Shown: positions 34,741 to 44,182 of the stretch, one piece after another
Numbering within the stretch: position 1 is the stretch's first letter
Layout of the letters: each line of letters starts with the position of its first letter
Assembly: GCA_902592715.1 (NCBI GenBank)
Contig: CACJFS010000002.1
Location: 1 to 64,000 of the forward strand
Direction: 5' to 3'
DNA: 64,000 nt
Source of the DNA: an uncultured Pelagibacteraceae bacterium
Lineage (GTDB): Bacteria; Pseudomonadota; Alphaproteobacteria; Pelagibacterales; Pelagibacteraceae
Notes under the pieces: generated by a model
What the model saw: only the letters and a program-made list of their open reading frames with translations
What the model was told of the DNA's origin: nothing
The model's database searches: none
Translations under genes and position numbers: made by a program

Positions 34741-34769
34741 AGCCCCCTAGTATTAGGGGGCTTTTTTTT
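34741..34769 (+). terminator. Rho-independent terminator after the substrate-binding protein gene
   Basis: AGCCCCCT-AGTATT-AGGGGGCT followed by TTTTTTT. Confidence 0.93.
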
Positions 34770-34787
34770 ATAAGCATTTAAAGTTTT

Positions 34788-35681
34788 ATGGATTTTTTAA
34801 TATTTCAAGTACCAATGTTAACAGTTCAAGCTACTCTGGATGGAGTATTGCTTGGTATTTTATTTGCATTAATTGCATATGGAATGGCTCTTCAATGGGG
34901 AGTTATGAATATAATTAACATTGCACAGGGTGATCTAGTTATATTAGGCGGATACATTGCATACTTTATGTATCTTTATGGAATTCACCCTGCATGGGGA
35001 GTGGTTGTTTCTCCAATCATCATGTATTTTGTTGGAGTAATTATCTACAAATTAGTAATTAACAAAGTAGTCGATAGAGATTTGTTTATCTCAATTCTTG
35101 CAACATTTGGAATAAGTATTTTATTTATGCAATTAATGAACTTTGCATTTGGAGCAGATGTCGTTCTTGCAAATTCAGGTTATGGAACAACTATGTTATT
35201 TGATAATTCTGTGACATTGCCAAATTCTAAGATATTTTCTGCATTTATTAGCATTGTTTTTGCCATTGGATTAGTAATTTATATGAAAAAATCAAAATTA
35301 GGTCGAGCTATTAGGGCTACAGCCCAAAATGCAAGAGCGGCAAAGATATTAGGTGTAGATACAGAAAAAGTTTATGCAGCAACTTTTGGAATTAATGCAG
35401 CTTTATGTGGTGTAGCTGGAGCATTAATCTCAATAACCTTTACAATCCACCCATATATGGGATTACCGTATACAATTAGATCTTTCATGATTGTAATTGT
35501 AGCAGGATTAGGAAACTTACCAGGTGTAGCAATGTCTGGAATGGGCCTTGGTATGTTCGAGGAATTTGCAGATTATATTCTAGGAACAGAATTTAGAATT
35601 GGTTCTGTATTTTTATTATTAGTTTTAATTTTAGTTTACAGAAGATTTAAACTTTCGAAAAAGAGAGAATATTTAAAATGA
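34788..35681 (+). CDS. LIV-type ABC transporter permease (LivH-like)
   Basis: GMALQWGVMNIINIAQGDLVILGGYIAY; multi-TM. Confidence 0.92.
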   Translation: MDFLIFQVPMLTVQATLDGVLLGILFALIAYGMALQWGVMNIINIAQGDLVILGGYIAYFMYLYGIHPAWGVVVSPIIMYFVGVIIYKLVINKVVDRDLFISILATFGISILFMQLMNFAFGADVVLANSGYGTTMLFDNSVTLPNSKIFSAFISIVFAIGLVIYMKKSKLGRAIRATAQNARAAKILGVDTEKVYAATFGINAALCGVAGALISITFTIHPYMGLPYTIRSFMIVIVAGLGNLPGVAMSGMGLGMFEEFADYILGTEFRIGSVFLLLVLILVYRRFKLSKKREYLK

Positions 35682-35860
35682 AGAAGGTTAAAATTACTGA
35701 TGACAAAGGAAATAATATTGAGGTTGATATAAAGAAATTTAAAAACCATCTAGATGAATACCATTCAAATGGTTCAAGTATTCACGAAGAAAAAGGACAT
35801 TATTTTACAGTTAATAAATTATTTAGAGAGAAAATTAAAAATCTTTATGAACAAGAATAA
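35678..35860 (+). CDS. small hypothetical protein between livH and livM
   Basis: 60 aa; ATGA overlap with upstream gene and 14-nt overlap with downstream livM start; no recognised family. Confidence 0.6.
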   Translation: MKKVKITDDKGNNIEVDIKKFKNHLDEYHSNGSSIHEEKGHYFTVNKLFREKIKNLYEQE

Positions 35861-36899
35861 TTTAATTTTATATATATTTATTTTAAGTTTTGGGATAGCT
35901 GCGCCATTTATATTTCCAGCTTTTAAAGTTCAGTTATCAATTCTTTGTATTTTAATAATTCTAGCTCTAACCTGGAATGTTCAAGGTGGAGAAATGGGAT
36001 ACAATACTTTTGGTAACATTCTTTTTTATGGACTGGGAATGTATCTTTGTGCCTCAGTACAAGTTGGAATGTTTTTTCCATTGGCAGAGTGGACTGAAGG
36101 AGGTGGTGAGAAAACATTTGTTCATACTCCAACACAGTTTTTTCAAGGAATGGCTGTTGGCCTAGCTGTGGCTGCTGTAGTACCAGCGATAGTAGCTGGA
36201 CTAATAGGTTACTCAATTTTAGGATTGAGAGGACACTATTTTGCCATTTGTACGTTGGGTTTAGGAGTTGCAGCTGGAGAAATATCTGGTGGTATAGAAA
36301 TTATAGGAGCAGGACAAGGTTTTACAACTCCTCCATTTCCAAACATTGGTAGCTTAGAAGCAAGAGGAGAATTTTTTTATTTTTGTAGTTTTATAGTTTT
36401 GGTCCTTACATTTATTGCAATTAAGGCAATCTATTCAACAAGATTTAAATTGGTGCTTAATGCCATAAGAGATAATGAAGATAAAGCTGAGGCGATGGGA
36501 ATTCAAACTATGAAATATAAAATCATAGGTTGGATGATCTCTGCATTTTTCTGTGGTTTAGCAGGTGGAATTATGGGCGGACTTGTTGGCTATATAGACT
36601 CAACAGATGTAGCATTTGATGGAAGAGAAATGGGAGTATTTATGGTACTTATGGCAATATTAGGAGGTAAAGGAACTTTATGGGGACCTGTTATTGGAGC
36701 AACAGTATTTCATATATTTAAAGAGGGGTTTTGGACTTTTTTCCTTGGGTGGCAGTATGTTGCGCTAGGAGTTTTAATTATTGTAATAGTTATTTATTTC
36801 CCTGAGGGAATTATGGGATGGTTAAGAGAAAAGTATCCTGAAAGATTTGGTGAAGTAGTTGATGAAGCCGATCGAAAGGCCCAGGTAGAACTCAAATGA
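35847..36899 (+). CDS. LIV-type ABC transporter permease (LivM-like)
   Basis: Start placed at 35847 (MNKNNLILYIFILSFGIAAP) rather than 35754; LRGHYFAICTLGLGVAAGEI. Confidence 0.9.
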   Translation: MNKNNLILYIFILSFGIAAPFIFPAFKVQLSILCILIILALTWNVQGGEMGYNTFGNILFYGLGMYLCASVQVGMFFPLAEWTEGGGEKTFVHTPTQFFQGMAVGLAVAAVVPAIVAGLIGYSILGLRGHYFAICTLGLGVAAGEISGGIEIIGAGQGFTTPPFPNIGSLEARGEFFYFCSFIVLVLTFIAIKAIYSTRFKLVLNAIRDNEDKAEAMGIQTMKYKIIGWMISAFFCGLAGGIMGGLVGYIDSTDVAFDGREMGVFMVLMAILGGKGTLWGPVIGATVFHIFKEGFWTFFLGWQYVALGVLIIVIVIYFPEGIMGWLREKYPERFGEVVDEADRKAQVELK

Positions 36900-37636
36900 G
36901 TATTCTCGAAGTAAATAATGTAAGTAAATCTTTTGGAGGGGTTAAAGCTAATGTTGATATTTCAATGTCAGTTGAAAAGGGGAAAATTGTTGGATTGATA
37001 GGCCCTAATGGATCTGGAAAAACTACATTATTCAATTCTATAGTTGGTACTTATCCTATAGACCAGGGATCAATAAAGTTTAATGAAAAAGAAGTTTCAG
37101 AATTGCCCGTACCAGTGATTGCAAAACTTGGTTTGTTAAGAACGTTTCAGCAAACAAGAATTTATGGAAAATTAAATTGTGTAGACAATATGTTAATAAG
37201 TCATAAAGCTAGTGACGAAAGTTTAGTCTCAATATTTTCAACTATCCCAAAAGATTTAACAGACAAAGCAGAGAATCTATTAAACTTTGTTGGACTATAT
37301 CAAAAAAGAAAACTAAGAGCTGGAGATCTTTCATTTGGACAACAGAAATTATTAGAGCTTGCTATGGCATTAATGAACGAGCCAGAGATGTTATTATTAG
37401 ATGAACCAACAGCAGGAATAAATCCAACATTAATAAATGGAATTATTGATAGATTAATAAAAGTTAATCAAGATTTTGGTATTACTCTTTTAGTAATAGA
37501 GCATAACATGAGAGTAATTATGCAATTGGCAGAAAGTATTTTTTGCCTAGCACACGGAAAAATGCTTGCTAATGGAACACCAGATGAAATTAAAAATGAT
37601 AAGCGAGTAATAGATGCTTATTTAGGAGCACAATAA
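36896..37636 (+). CDS. LIV-type ABC transporter ATPase (LivG-like)
   Basis: Walker A GPNGSGKTT, Walker B LLLDEPTAG, LivG C-terminal tail. Confidence 0.92.
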   Translation: MSILEVNNVSKSFGGVKANVDISMSVEKGKIVGLIGPNGSGKTTLFNSIVGTYPIDQGSIKFNEKEVSELPVPVIAKLGLLRTFQQTRIYGKLNCVDNMLISHKASDESLVSIFSTIPKDLTDKAENLLNFVGLYQKRKLRAGDLSFGQQKLLELAMALMNEPEMLLLDEPTAGINPTLINGIIDRLIKVNQDFGITLLVIEHNMRVIMQLAESIFCLAHGKMLANGTPDEIKNDKRVIDAYLGAQ

Positions 37637-38421
37637 TGGCTAATCAATATGAAGTATTAGGTAAAGCACCTGGTGCTGAGGATTTAAAAAAACTTTCGCA
37701 GGATAACATTCATTTAACAATTAAAGGTTTATCAGCTGGCTATGGTAAAATGGAAATTCTACATAATTTAGATTTGTTTGTCAGCAAGGCACAATCGTTA
37801 TGCTTGATAGGTCCTAATGGAGCAGGTAAATCAACAATTCTTCATTCAATATATGGTTTTACGAATATTTTTTCTGGTAAAATCGAAGTTGATGGCAAAG
37901 AAATAACAAACCTTACACCTGCAGAGAAACTAAAATCTCAAGGAATAGCTTATATTCTTCAAGATAATTCTGTTTTTCCGGACATGACTGTAGAAGAAAA
38001 CCTTTTAATGGGTGGATATATAAAAGATAAAACAGAAGAGTCATTTGAAGAAGCAGAGAGAGTTCTTCAGAAATATGAGAGATTAAGAAATAGAAGAAAC
38101 CAACCGGCTAAAGTTTTGTCTGGTGGTGAGAGAAGATTGTTAGAAATATCTAGAGCTTTAGTAATGAAGCCATCTATTTTATTAGTTGATGAACCTTCAA
38201 TTGGATTAGAACCAAGATATATTCAAATGGTATTTGAAATCTTAGATGATCTTCAAAAAAATGAGAAAAAAACAATTATATTGGTTGAACAAAATGCCAA
38301 AAAAGGTTTGGAGTTTGCCGACATTGGATATGTTTTAGTTTCTGGACAAACTGCTATTGCAGGTAAAGGAGATGAACTTCTAAATAATCCAGATGTGGGT
38401 CGTCTATTTTTAGGCGGTTGA
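37636..38421 (+). CDS. LIV-type ABC transporter ATPase (LivF-like)
   Basis: GPNGAGKST, LSGGERRLLEISRAL, GRLFLGG end. Confidence 0.92.
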   Translation: MANQYEVLGKAPGAEDLKKLSQDNIHLTIKGLSAGYGKMEILHNLDLFVSKAQSLCLIGPNGAGKSTILHSIYGFTNIFSGKIEVDGKEITNLTPAEKLKSQGIAYILQDNSVFPDMTVEENLLMGGYIKDKTEESFEEAERVLQKYERLRNRRNQPAKVLSGGERRLLEISRALVMKPSILLVDEPSIGLEPRYIQMVFEILDDLQKNEKKTIILVEQNAKKGLEFADIGYVLVSGQTAIAGKGDELLNNPDVGRLFLGG

Positions 38422-39125
38422 TGATCAACTCTAAATATTTTCTTCAAGGAGTACTTGCATCAAAAAAGTTTGATAGTCCAGCCATTGCCTTGGGTGCGAG
38501 TTTTGTTGCAATCGGTGCTTTGCTTAAAAATTTAGGTTTTACTATTCAAGAAAGTATATTTTCAACTTTGTTAACTTACGCTCTTCCAGGATCTTTAGTT
38601 ATGGCAGAGTCCATGTTAATTGGTGCCTCACTTGTAAATATTTTTCTTGCAGTATGGTTGGTTAACTCAAGACTTTATCCAATGACAGTTTCAATTATGC
38701 CATTATTAAAACATGAAAGCCAACCAAGATGGAAATATTACTTATCATGTCATTTTGTTGCTGTTTCCTCATGGTTAATTTTAAAAAGTAACTACGAGGA
38801 CATAGAAAAGAAATACAGAATAGATTTTTGGATTGGTATAGGAACAGCCACATGGTTAGTTGCAATTTTTTCAACCATTATTGGTTATTATGCTTCGGAT
38901 TTTTTAAATAGAGATATGATTATTGCTCTAGCAATAATAAACCCAATTTATTTTATGTGTGCAATGATAGGTGTAATGAAGACAGTACAACTTACATCTG
39001 CAATTTTACTTGGTGCATTATTAGGACCTATTTTTTATTTTATTTCTCCCGAGTGGAGTGTACTTATTGGTGGGTTAGTTGCTGGGACAATTTCTTATTT
39101 TATAGGAGAAAAATATGGCAATTAA
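38418..39125 (+). CDS. azlC: AzlC-family branched-chain amino-acid exporter large subunit
   Basis: AzlC-like multi-TM; paired with AzlD-like ORF. Confidence 0.85.
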   Translation: MMINSKYFLQGVLASKKFDSPAIALGASFVAIGALLKNLGFTIQESIFSTLLTYALPGSLVMAESMLIGASLVNIFLAVWLVNSRLYPMTVSIMPLLKHESQPRWKYYLSCHFVAVSSWLILKSNYEDIEKKYRIDFWIGIGTATWLVAIFSTIIGYYASDFLNRDMIIALAIINPIYFMCAMIGVMKTVQLTSAILLGALLGPIFYFISPEWSVLIGGLVAGTISYFIGEKYGN

Positions 39126-39441
39126 CATAGTTTTAGCAATAATAGTAACTTCCTTAGCAACTTATTTATCTAGATTTCTTGGAGCATTAACCTCAGAAAA
39201 AATTAGTGAAAAATCTAAAATTTATAGATGGTTTAATTGTATAGCATATTCAACTTTAGCTGCCTTAATTTCAAGAATACTCATATTTCCGTCAGGAGAC
39301 CTTTCCGAAGTCAACTATATTTTAAGGATAATTGTAATTTTACTATCAATATTAATTTTTTATGTCACAAAAAGAAATTTAGTTTATCCAACAGTATTAT
39401 CTGCTATAATTTTAGCTGCACTAAATAGTTTTGCGGTATGA
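39115..39441 (+). CDS. azlD: AzlD-family exporter small subunit
   Basis: 108 aa multi-TM immediately after azlC. Confidence 0.8.
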   Translation: MAINIVLAIIVTSLATYLSRFLGALTSEKISEKSKIYRWFNCIAYSTLAALISRILIFPSGDLSEVNYILRIIVILLSILIFYVTKRNLVYPTVLSAIILAALNSFAV

Positions 39442-39950
39442 AAAAACTTATTTTTATTATAATTTTTTTAATTTTTAGCAGTAATGTAAACGCTGGTTGT
39501 GATGATCCTATAACTGATGGTGTAGATTACACAAAATGCAAATTTTCAGATGGTCAAGATTTGCAAGGTAGTTACCTTCCTAATTCTAATCTGTCTTTTG
39601 CAAGTTTTATTCAAGTAAATTTTGATAAGAGTATAATGATGAATTCAAATCTTTCATTTGGCACATTTTCAGAGTCATCATTTATTAGAGCGAATTTATA
39701 TGAGTCAATTTTAACAGGTGCGAATCTTGAACTTTCAAATTTCTCAAGTGCTAATTTAACAAGAGTAGACTTCATGGGATCTACATTGATAGATACAAAT
39801 TTCCAAAATTCAAACTTAATGGAAGCAAATTTTACATCTTCAAATATTTTGAATGCAAACTTTGATGGAGCTAACCTAATAGGTGCGATCTGGACTAATG
39901 GTGAAGTTTGTGGACCAGACTCAATAGGAATTTGCAATAAAACAAATTAA
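39438..39950 (+). CDS. secreted/periplasmic pentapeptide-repeat protein
   Basis: Signal peptide MKKLIFIIIFLIFSSNVNA; repeating A(N/D)LxxSxF-type pentapeptides (RANLYESILTGANLELSNFSSANLTRVDF). Confidence 0.85.
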   Translation: MKKLIFIIIFLIFSSNVNAGCDDPITDGVDYTKCKFSDGQDLQGSYLPNSNLSFASFIQVNFDKSIMMNSNLSFGTFSESSFIRANLYESILTGANLELSNFSSANLTRVDFMGSTLIDTNFQNSNLMEANFTSSNILNANFDGANLIGAIWTNGEVCGPDSIGICNKTN

Positions 39951-40870
39951 TGCAAGATTTAAAACAAATAGATGGATTTGACATATCCTCTCATGAAAAA
40001 TCAAAAAGAATTATAAATATTAAAATTGAAGATGAAATAATTGAAAGACTTATATTTCCTTTTAAAAAATTTGATATAACGGCACTCGAATATAAACCTT
40101 TTACACGTTTTACAATTGCAAAAAGTCTAGATGAGACTACATCTCATGAATTAAGTAAACTTTTAAACCATATATTAAAAAATAGAAATACAGGTTGTTT
40201 TATAATAGGACCTAAAAACATTTCATCTAAAATTGATCAAACATTTTTAATTAAACTATCTACAGCAATTACACATTTAATTGGTAATCCTAATCATGAC
40301 TCAATGGCTGGAAAATATTATGCAAGATTTCATGTAAAGCACGAAGATAATAGCGATTCTTATTTAAGAAAAGCATATATAAATATGGATCTTCATACTG
40401 ATGGCACTTATGTAAAAGAGACTACCGATTGGATATTGATGTCAAAATTAGAGGAAGAAAATGTAGACGGTGGAGAAACTGCTTTATTACATCTAGATGA
40501 TTGGGAACATTTGTCAGATTTAGTAAATGATGAAGTTGGTAAACAAGATTTTATTTGGGGTTCACCTAAGAGTAAAAATGTAGGTTATAAAGTTGAACAT
40601 CCAGTTTTTTCAAAAGATCAAAATGGAGAACCTACAATTTCTTATATAGACCAATTTCCAGAACCAAAAAATATGAAGCAGGGTTTATTTCTTCAAAAAT
40701 TATCAGATTCATTAGAGGGAAGCCAAAATAAAATTGTAACCTCTCTACCGGTGGGTAGTGCTATAGTTGCAAATAATTACTTTTGGCTACATGGCAGAAA
40801 ACCATTCAAAGAAAATAAAAAATTATCAAGGGAATTGCTTAGAATTAGAGGTTCCTTTTTTAATAATTAA
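39950..40870 (+). CDS. glaH: CsiD/GlaH-like glutarate 2-hydroxylase
   Basis: ALEYKPFTRFTIAK, HLIGNPNHDSMAGKYYARF, DNSDSYLRKAY, LHTDGTYV (HxD), NNYFWLHGRKPF (distal His); matches my recollection of E. coli CsiD. Confidence 0.85.
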   Translation: MQDLKQIDGFDISSHEKSKRIINIKIEDEIIERLIFPFKKFDITALEYKPFTRFTIAKSLDETTSHELSKLLNHILKNRNTGCFIIGPKNISSKIDQTFLIKLSTAITHLIGNPNHDSMAGKYYARFHVKHEDNSDSYLRKAYINMDLHTDGTYVKETTDWILMSKLEEENVDGGETALLHLDDWEHLSDLVNDEVGKQDFIWGSPKSKNVGYKVEHPVFSKDQNGEPTISYIDQFPEPKNMKQGLFLQKLSDSLEGSQNKIVTSLPVGSAIVANNYFWLHGRKPFKENKKLSRELLRIRGSFFNN

Positions 40871-40887
40871 GTATAGTAATTACTTCT

Positions 40888-41658
40888 ATGAAACTTGGTT
40901 TTATAGGAACTGGAAAAATAACTGAATCAGTTGTTACAGGTATTTCTTCGTCAAAAATTAAATATTCCAAGATTTTAGTTTCACCTAGGAATCTTTCTGT
41001 CGCAAAAAAATTATCAAAAAATAATAAAAAAGTAAGTATTGGTAAGTCAAATCAAGAAATTATTAATAGTTGTGATTGGATTTTTCTTGCAGTTACCCCT
41101 ACAGTTGGAGAGGAAATAATTAAAACGCTAAAATTTAAGTCTAACCAAACAATAATAAGTTTTATCTCAACAATTACTTTACCAAGACTAAAAAAATTAA
41201 TTAAAGTTAATGCAAAAATTTTTAGAGCTATACCACTTCCGCCAATATCATTTAGAAAGGGACCAGTTCCAGTTTTTCCACCAAATAAAACATTAAAAAA
41301 CTTTTTCAATAAACTTGGAACAACAGTTGAAATCAATAATGAAAAGTTATCCAAAAACTTTTGGTCGACATCAGGTATGATGGCTCCATTTTATGAATTA
41401 TTAAATACTATGTCTAATTGGCTTGTACAACGAGGTGTTAAAAAAGATAAAGCTCAAAAATATATAACTTCACTGTTTGTTGCATTGTCTGAAGACGCAT
41501 TAAGAAACTCTGATAAAGATTTAAAATTTTTGGTTAAAGAGTCTCAAACTCCAAAAGGATTAAATGAACAAGGAGTACAAGAACTAAGAAAAGCAGGTTT
41601 TTATAAGTCTACAGAGAAAACATTAAATAGTATTCTTAAAAGACTTAACAAAGTATAA
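40888..41658 (+). CDS. pyrroline-5-carboxylate reductase-like protein
   Basis: MKLGFIGTGKITESVVTGI Rossmann start; ProC-like fold and length. Confidence 0.8.
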   Translation: MKLGFIGTGKITESVVTGISSSKIKYSKILVSPRNLSVAKKLSKNNKKVSIGKSNQEIINSCDWIFLAVTPTVGEEIIKTLKFKSNQTIISFISTITLPRLKKLIKVNAKIFRAIPLPPISFRKGPVPVFPPNKTLKNFFNKLGTTVEINNEKLSKNFWSTSGMMAPFYELLNTMSNWLVQRGVKKDKAQKYITSLFVALSEDALRNSDKDLKFLVKESQTPKGLNEQGVQELRKAGFYKSTEKTLNSILKRLNKV

Positions 41659-41664
41659 TTCTCT

Positions 41665-42462
41665 ATGTCATCAGATTTAAATATTCTGAAAATAGAAAAT
41701 ATCTCAAAATATTTTGGAGGACTTGCTGCCGTATCTAATTGTTCATTAACCATTAAAAGAGGCACAATAACGGGAATTATTGGTCCAAACGGATCAGGAA
41801 AAACAACTCTATTTAATCTTATTGCAGGTAATTTAAAATCCTCAAAAGGTAATGTTTTTTTTAATAATGAAAATATAACGGATATACCATCTCACGAATT
41901 ATTTTCAAAAGGACTTCTAAGAACTTTTCAAATTGCACATGAATTCTCTAATCTTACCGTCTTAGAAAATTTAATGATGGTTCCAGGAAACCAAACTGGA
42001 GAAATACTGTTAAATGCATTTATAAAGCCTAAACTTATTAAAGAAGAGGAAGAACAAATTAGACTTAAAGCCTATGATGTAGCGGAATTTTTAAATTTAA
42101 AGCATTTAGCTAATGAAAGAGCAGGAAATCTGTCAGGAGGTCAAAAAAAATTACTAGAATTAGGAAGAACTATGATGGTAGATGCTAAATTAGTTTTATT
42201 AGATGAGGTAGGAGCGGGTGTTAATAGAACACTATTAAAAGACCTGGGAACTGCAATTTTAAGACTTAATAAAGAAAAAAATTATACCTTTTGTATGATT
42301 GAACACGATATGGACTTTATTAGTAGGATGTGCGACCCAGTAATTGTAATGTCAGAGGGTTCAGTTCTATTTGAAGGAACCTCTGATGAAGTAAAAAAAA
42401 ATGAGCAAGTTATAGAAAGCTATCTTGGTAGAGGAAAAAAAATTAATGGAGAAACTAGCTGA
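41665..42462 (+). CDS. LIV-type ABC transporter ATPase (LivG-like), second system
   Basis: GPNGSGKTTLFNLIAGN; LSGGQKKLLELGRTM. Confidence 0.92.
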   Translation: MSSDLNILKIENISKYFGGLAAVSNCSLTIKRGTITGIIGPNGSGKTTLFNLIAGNLKSSKGNVFFNNENITDIPSHELFSKGLLRTFQIAHEFSNLTVLENLMMVPGNQTGEILLNAFIKPKLIKEEEEQIRLKAYDVAEFLNLKHLANERAGNLSGGQKKLLELGRTMMVDAKLVLLDEVGAGVNRTLLKDLGTAILRLNKEKNYTFCMIEHDMDFISRMCDPVIVMSEGSVLFEGTSDEVKKNEQVIESYLGRGKKINGETS

Positions 42463-43169
42463 TGGCATTTTTTGAGGGAAATAATATGACAGGTGGCTAT
42501 GGAGATGGTCCAGATATTATTAATTCTTGTACAATTAATGTTAACAAAGGGGAAATTGTTGCAATCCTAGGTCCAAATGGTGCTGGAAAATCTACTGCTA
42601 TGAAAGCAATGTTAGGTTTGTTAAATTTAAAATCTGGAAGTGTAGTTGTAGAAGATCAAGACATATCCAATTTTTCCCCACAAGAGAGAGTTCAAAGGGG
42701 AATCTCTTTTGTGCCACAGACAAAAAATGTTTTTTCAGAATTGACTGTAAGAGAAAATCTTGAAATAGGTGGATTTCTTAGAAAAGATAATATCGATATT
42801 GTCATCAATCAAATATACGAATTATTTCCAATTTTAGCAGAAAAAAGAGACCAAGTTGTTGGACAATTATCTGGCGGTCAAAGACAGCAAGTAGCCTTAG
42901 GAAGAGCTTTAATGATACAGCCATCAGTTTTAATGTTAGATGAACCAACTGCTGGTGTTTCACCTATTGTGATGGATGAGCTGTTCGAACATATCGTTAA
43001 AGTTAAAAAAACTGGAGTAGCAATAATTATGGTAGAACAAAATGCAAAACAAGCACTTAGCATATCAGACCGTGGTTATGTTTTAGTAACTGGTGAAAAT
43101 AAATTTGAGGGTTCCGGACAGGAATTGCTAAATGATCCAGAAGTAAGAAGGTCATTTTTAGGAGCTTAA
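42462..43169 (+). CDS. LIV-type ABC transporter ATPase (LivF-like), second system
   Basis: GPNGAGKSTAMKAMLGL; LSGGQRQQVALGRAL. Confidence 0.92.
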   Translation: MAFFEGNNMTGGYGDGPDIINSCTINVNKGEIVAILGPNGAGKSTAMKAMLGLLNLKSGSVVVEDQDISNFSPQERVQRGISFVPQTKNVFSELTVRENLEIGGFLRKDNIDIVINQIYELFPILAEKRDQVVGQLSGGQRQQVALGRALMIQPSVLMLDEPTAGVSPIVMDELFEHIVKVKKTGVAIIMVEQNAKQALSISDRGYVLVTGENKFEGSGQELLNDPEVRRSFLGA

Positions 43170-43171
43170 TT

Positions 43172-44182
43172 ATGGATTTTATCAATGCAATTATTGTATT
43201 ATTGAATTACACAATATTACCTGCATTAACTTATGGGTCTCAATTAGCATTGGGGGCAATATTTGTTACCCTTATATATGGAATTTTGAGATTTGCTAAT
43301 TTTGCAACAGGAGACATGATGTCTTTTGGTACTATGTTTGCAGTTTTATTTACTTATTATCTGCAATCAAAAGGAATAAGCTTTGGTTTTTTACCAACAG
43401 CTTTACTTACTATACCTTTTGCTGTTGCAATGATGATATCTTATATGCTCATCATAGATAAAACAGTTTTTAGTTATTATAGAATAAATAAAAGTCCTCC
43501 AGTGCAATTAGCAATGGTTAGTATTGGTGTAATGTTCGTAACTCAAGCAATTATAAGAATAATTATTGGTCCCACTGATAGAAGATTTATGGATGGGGAA
43601 AAATTTATCCTAAAAGCTTCAGAATTTAAAGATATGACAGGACTAGCTGAAGGGTTAACAATCAAATCAACACAAATCATCACTATTGTAGTAACCATTA
43701 TATTAGTTGCAATCTTATTTTGGTTTTTAAATAAAACAAAAACAGGAACAAGTATGAGAGCTTATTCAGATAATGAGGATTTAGCATTGCTCTCAGGAAT
43801 AGATCCAAAAAAAGTAGTTCTTATAACTTGGATTATTGCAGGAATTTTAGCTACTATTGGAGGCGTATTATATGGCTTAGATAAAAGCTACAGACCTTTT
43901 GTATATTTTAACAATATGCTTCCTATATTTGCTGCAGCAATAGCGGGAGGTATTGGCAATCCTTATGGTGCTTTTCTTGGAGGATATTTAATTGCATTCG
44001 CAGAAATATTTCTCACTTATGCATATAAAAGATTTTTCATTTATATTTTACCAGAACAACTGGAGCCAAACTCCTTGATGCAACTTTTATCTACAGACTA
44101 CAAGTTTGCAATTTCATTCTCAATTTTGGTTATTGTCTTAGTATTTAGACCATCAGGAATTTTTGAAGGAAAGAAAATATGA
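43172..44182 (+). CDS. LIV-type ABC transporter permease (LivH-like), second system
   Basis: YGILRFANFATGDMMSFGTMFA; multi-TM. Confidence 0.9.
   Translation: MDFINAIIVLLNYTILPALTYGSQLALGAIFVTLIYGILRFANFATGDMMSFGTMFAVLFTYYLQSKGISFGFLPTALLTIPFAVAMMISYMLIIDKTVFSYYRINKSPPVQLAMVSIGVMFVTQAIIRIIIGPTDRRFMDGEKFILKASEFKDMTGLAEGLTIKSTQIITIVVTIILVAILFWFLNKTKTGTSMRAYSDNEDLALLSGIDPKKVVLITWIIAGILATIGGVLYGLDKSYRPFVYFNNMLPIFAAAIAGGIGNPYGAFLGGYLIAFAEIFLTYAYKRFFIYILPEQLEPNSLMQLLSTDYKFAISFSILVIVLVFRPSGIFEGKKI

Noticed and set aside
35754-35846. ORF-track N-terminal extension of livM
   Set aside because: Overlaps the 60-aa ORF; LivM homology and TM pattern begin at the ATG at 35847
39611-39937. 108-aa antisense ORF across the pentapeptide-repeat gene
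   Set aside because: Arises from repeat periodicity on the opposite strand; low-complexity translation and no independent support
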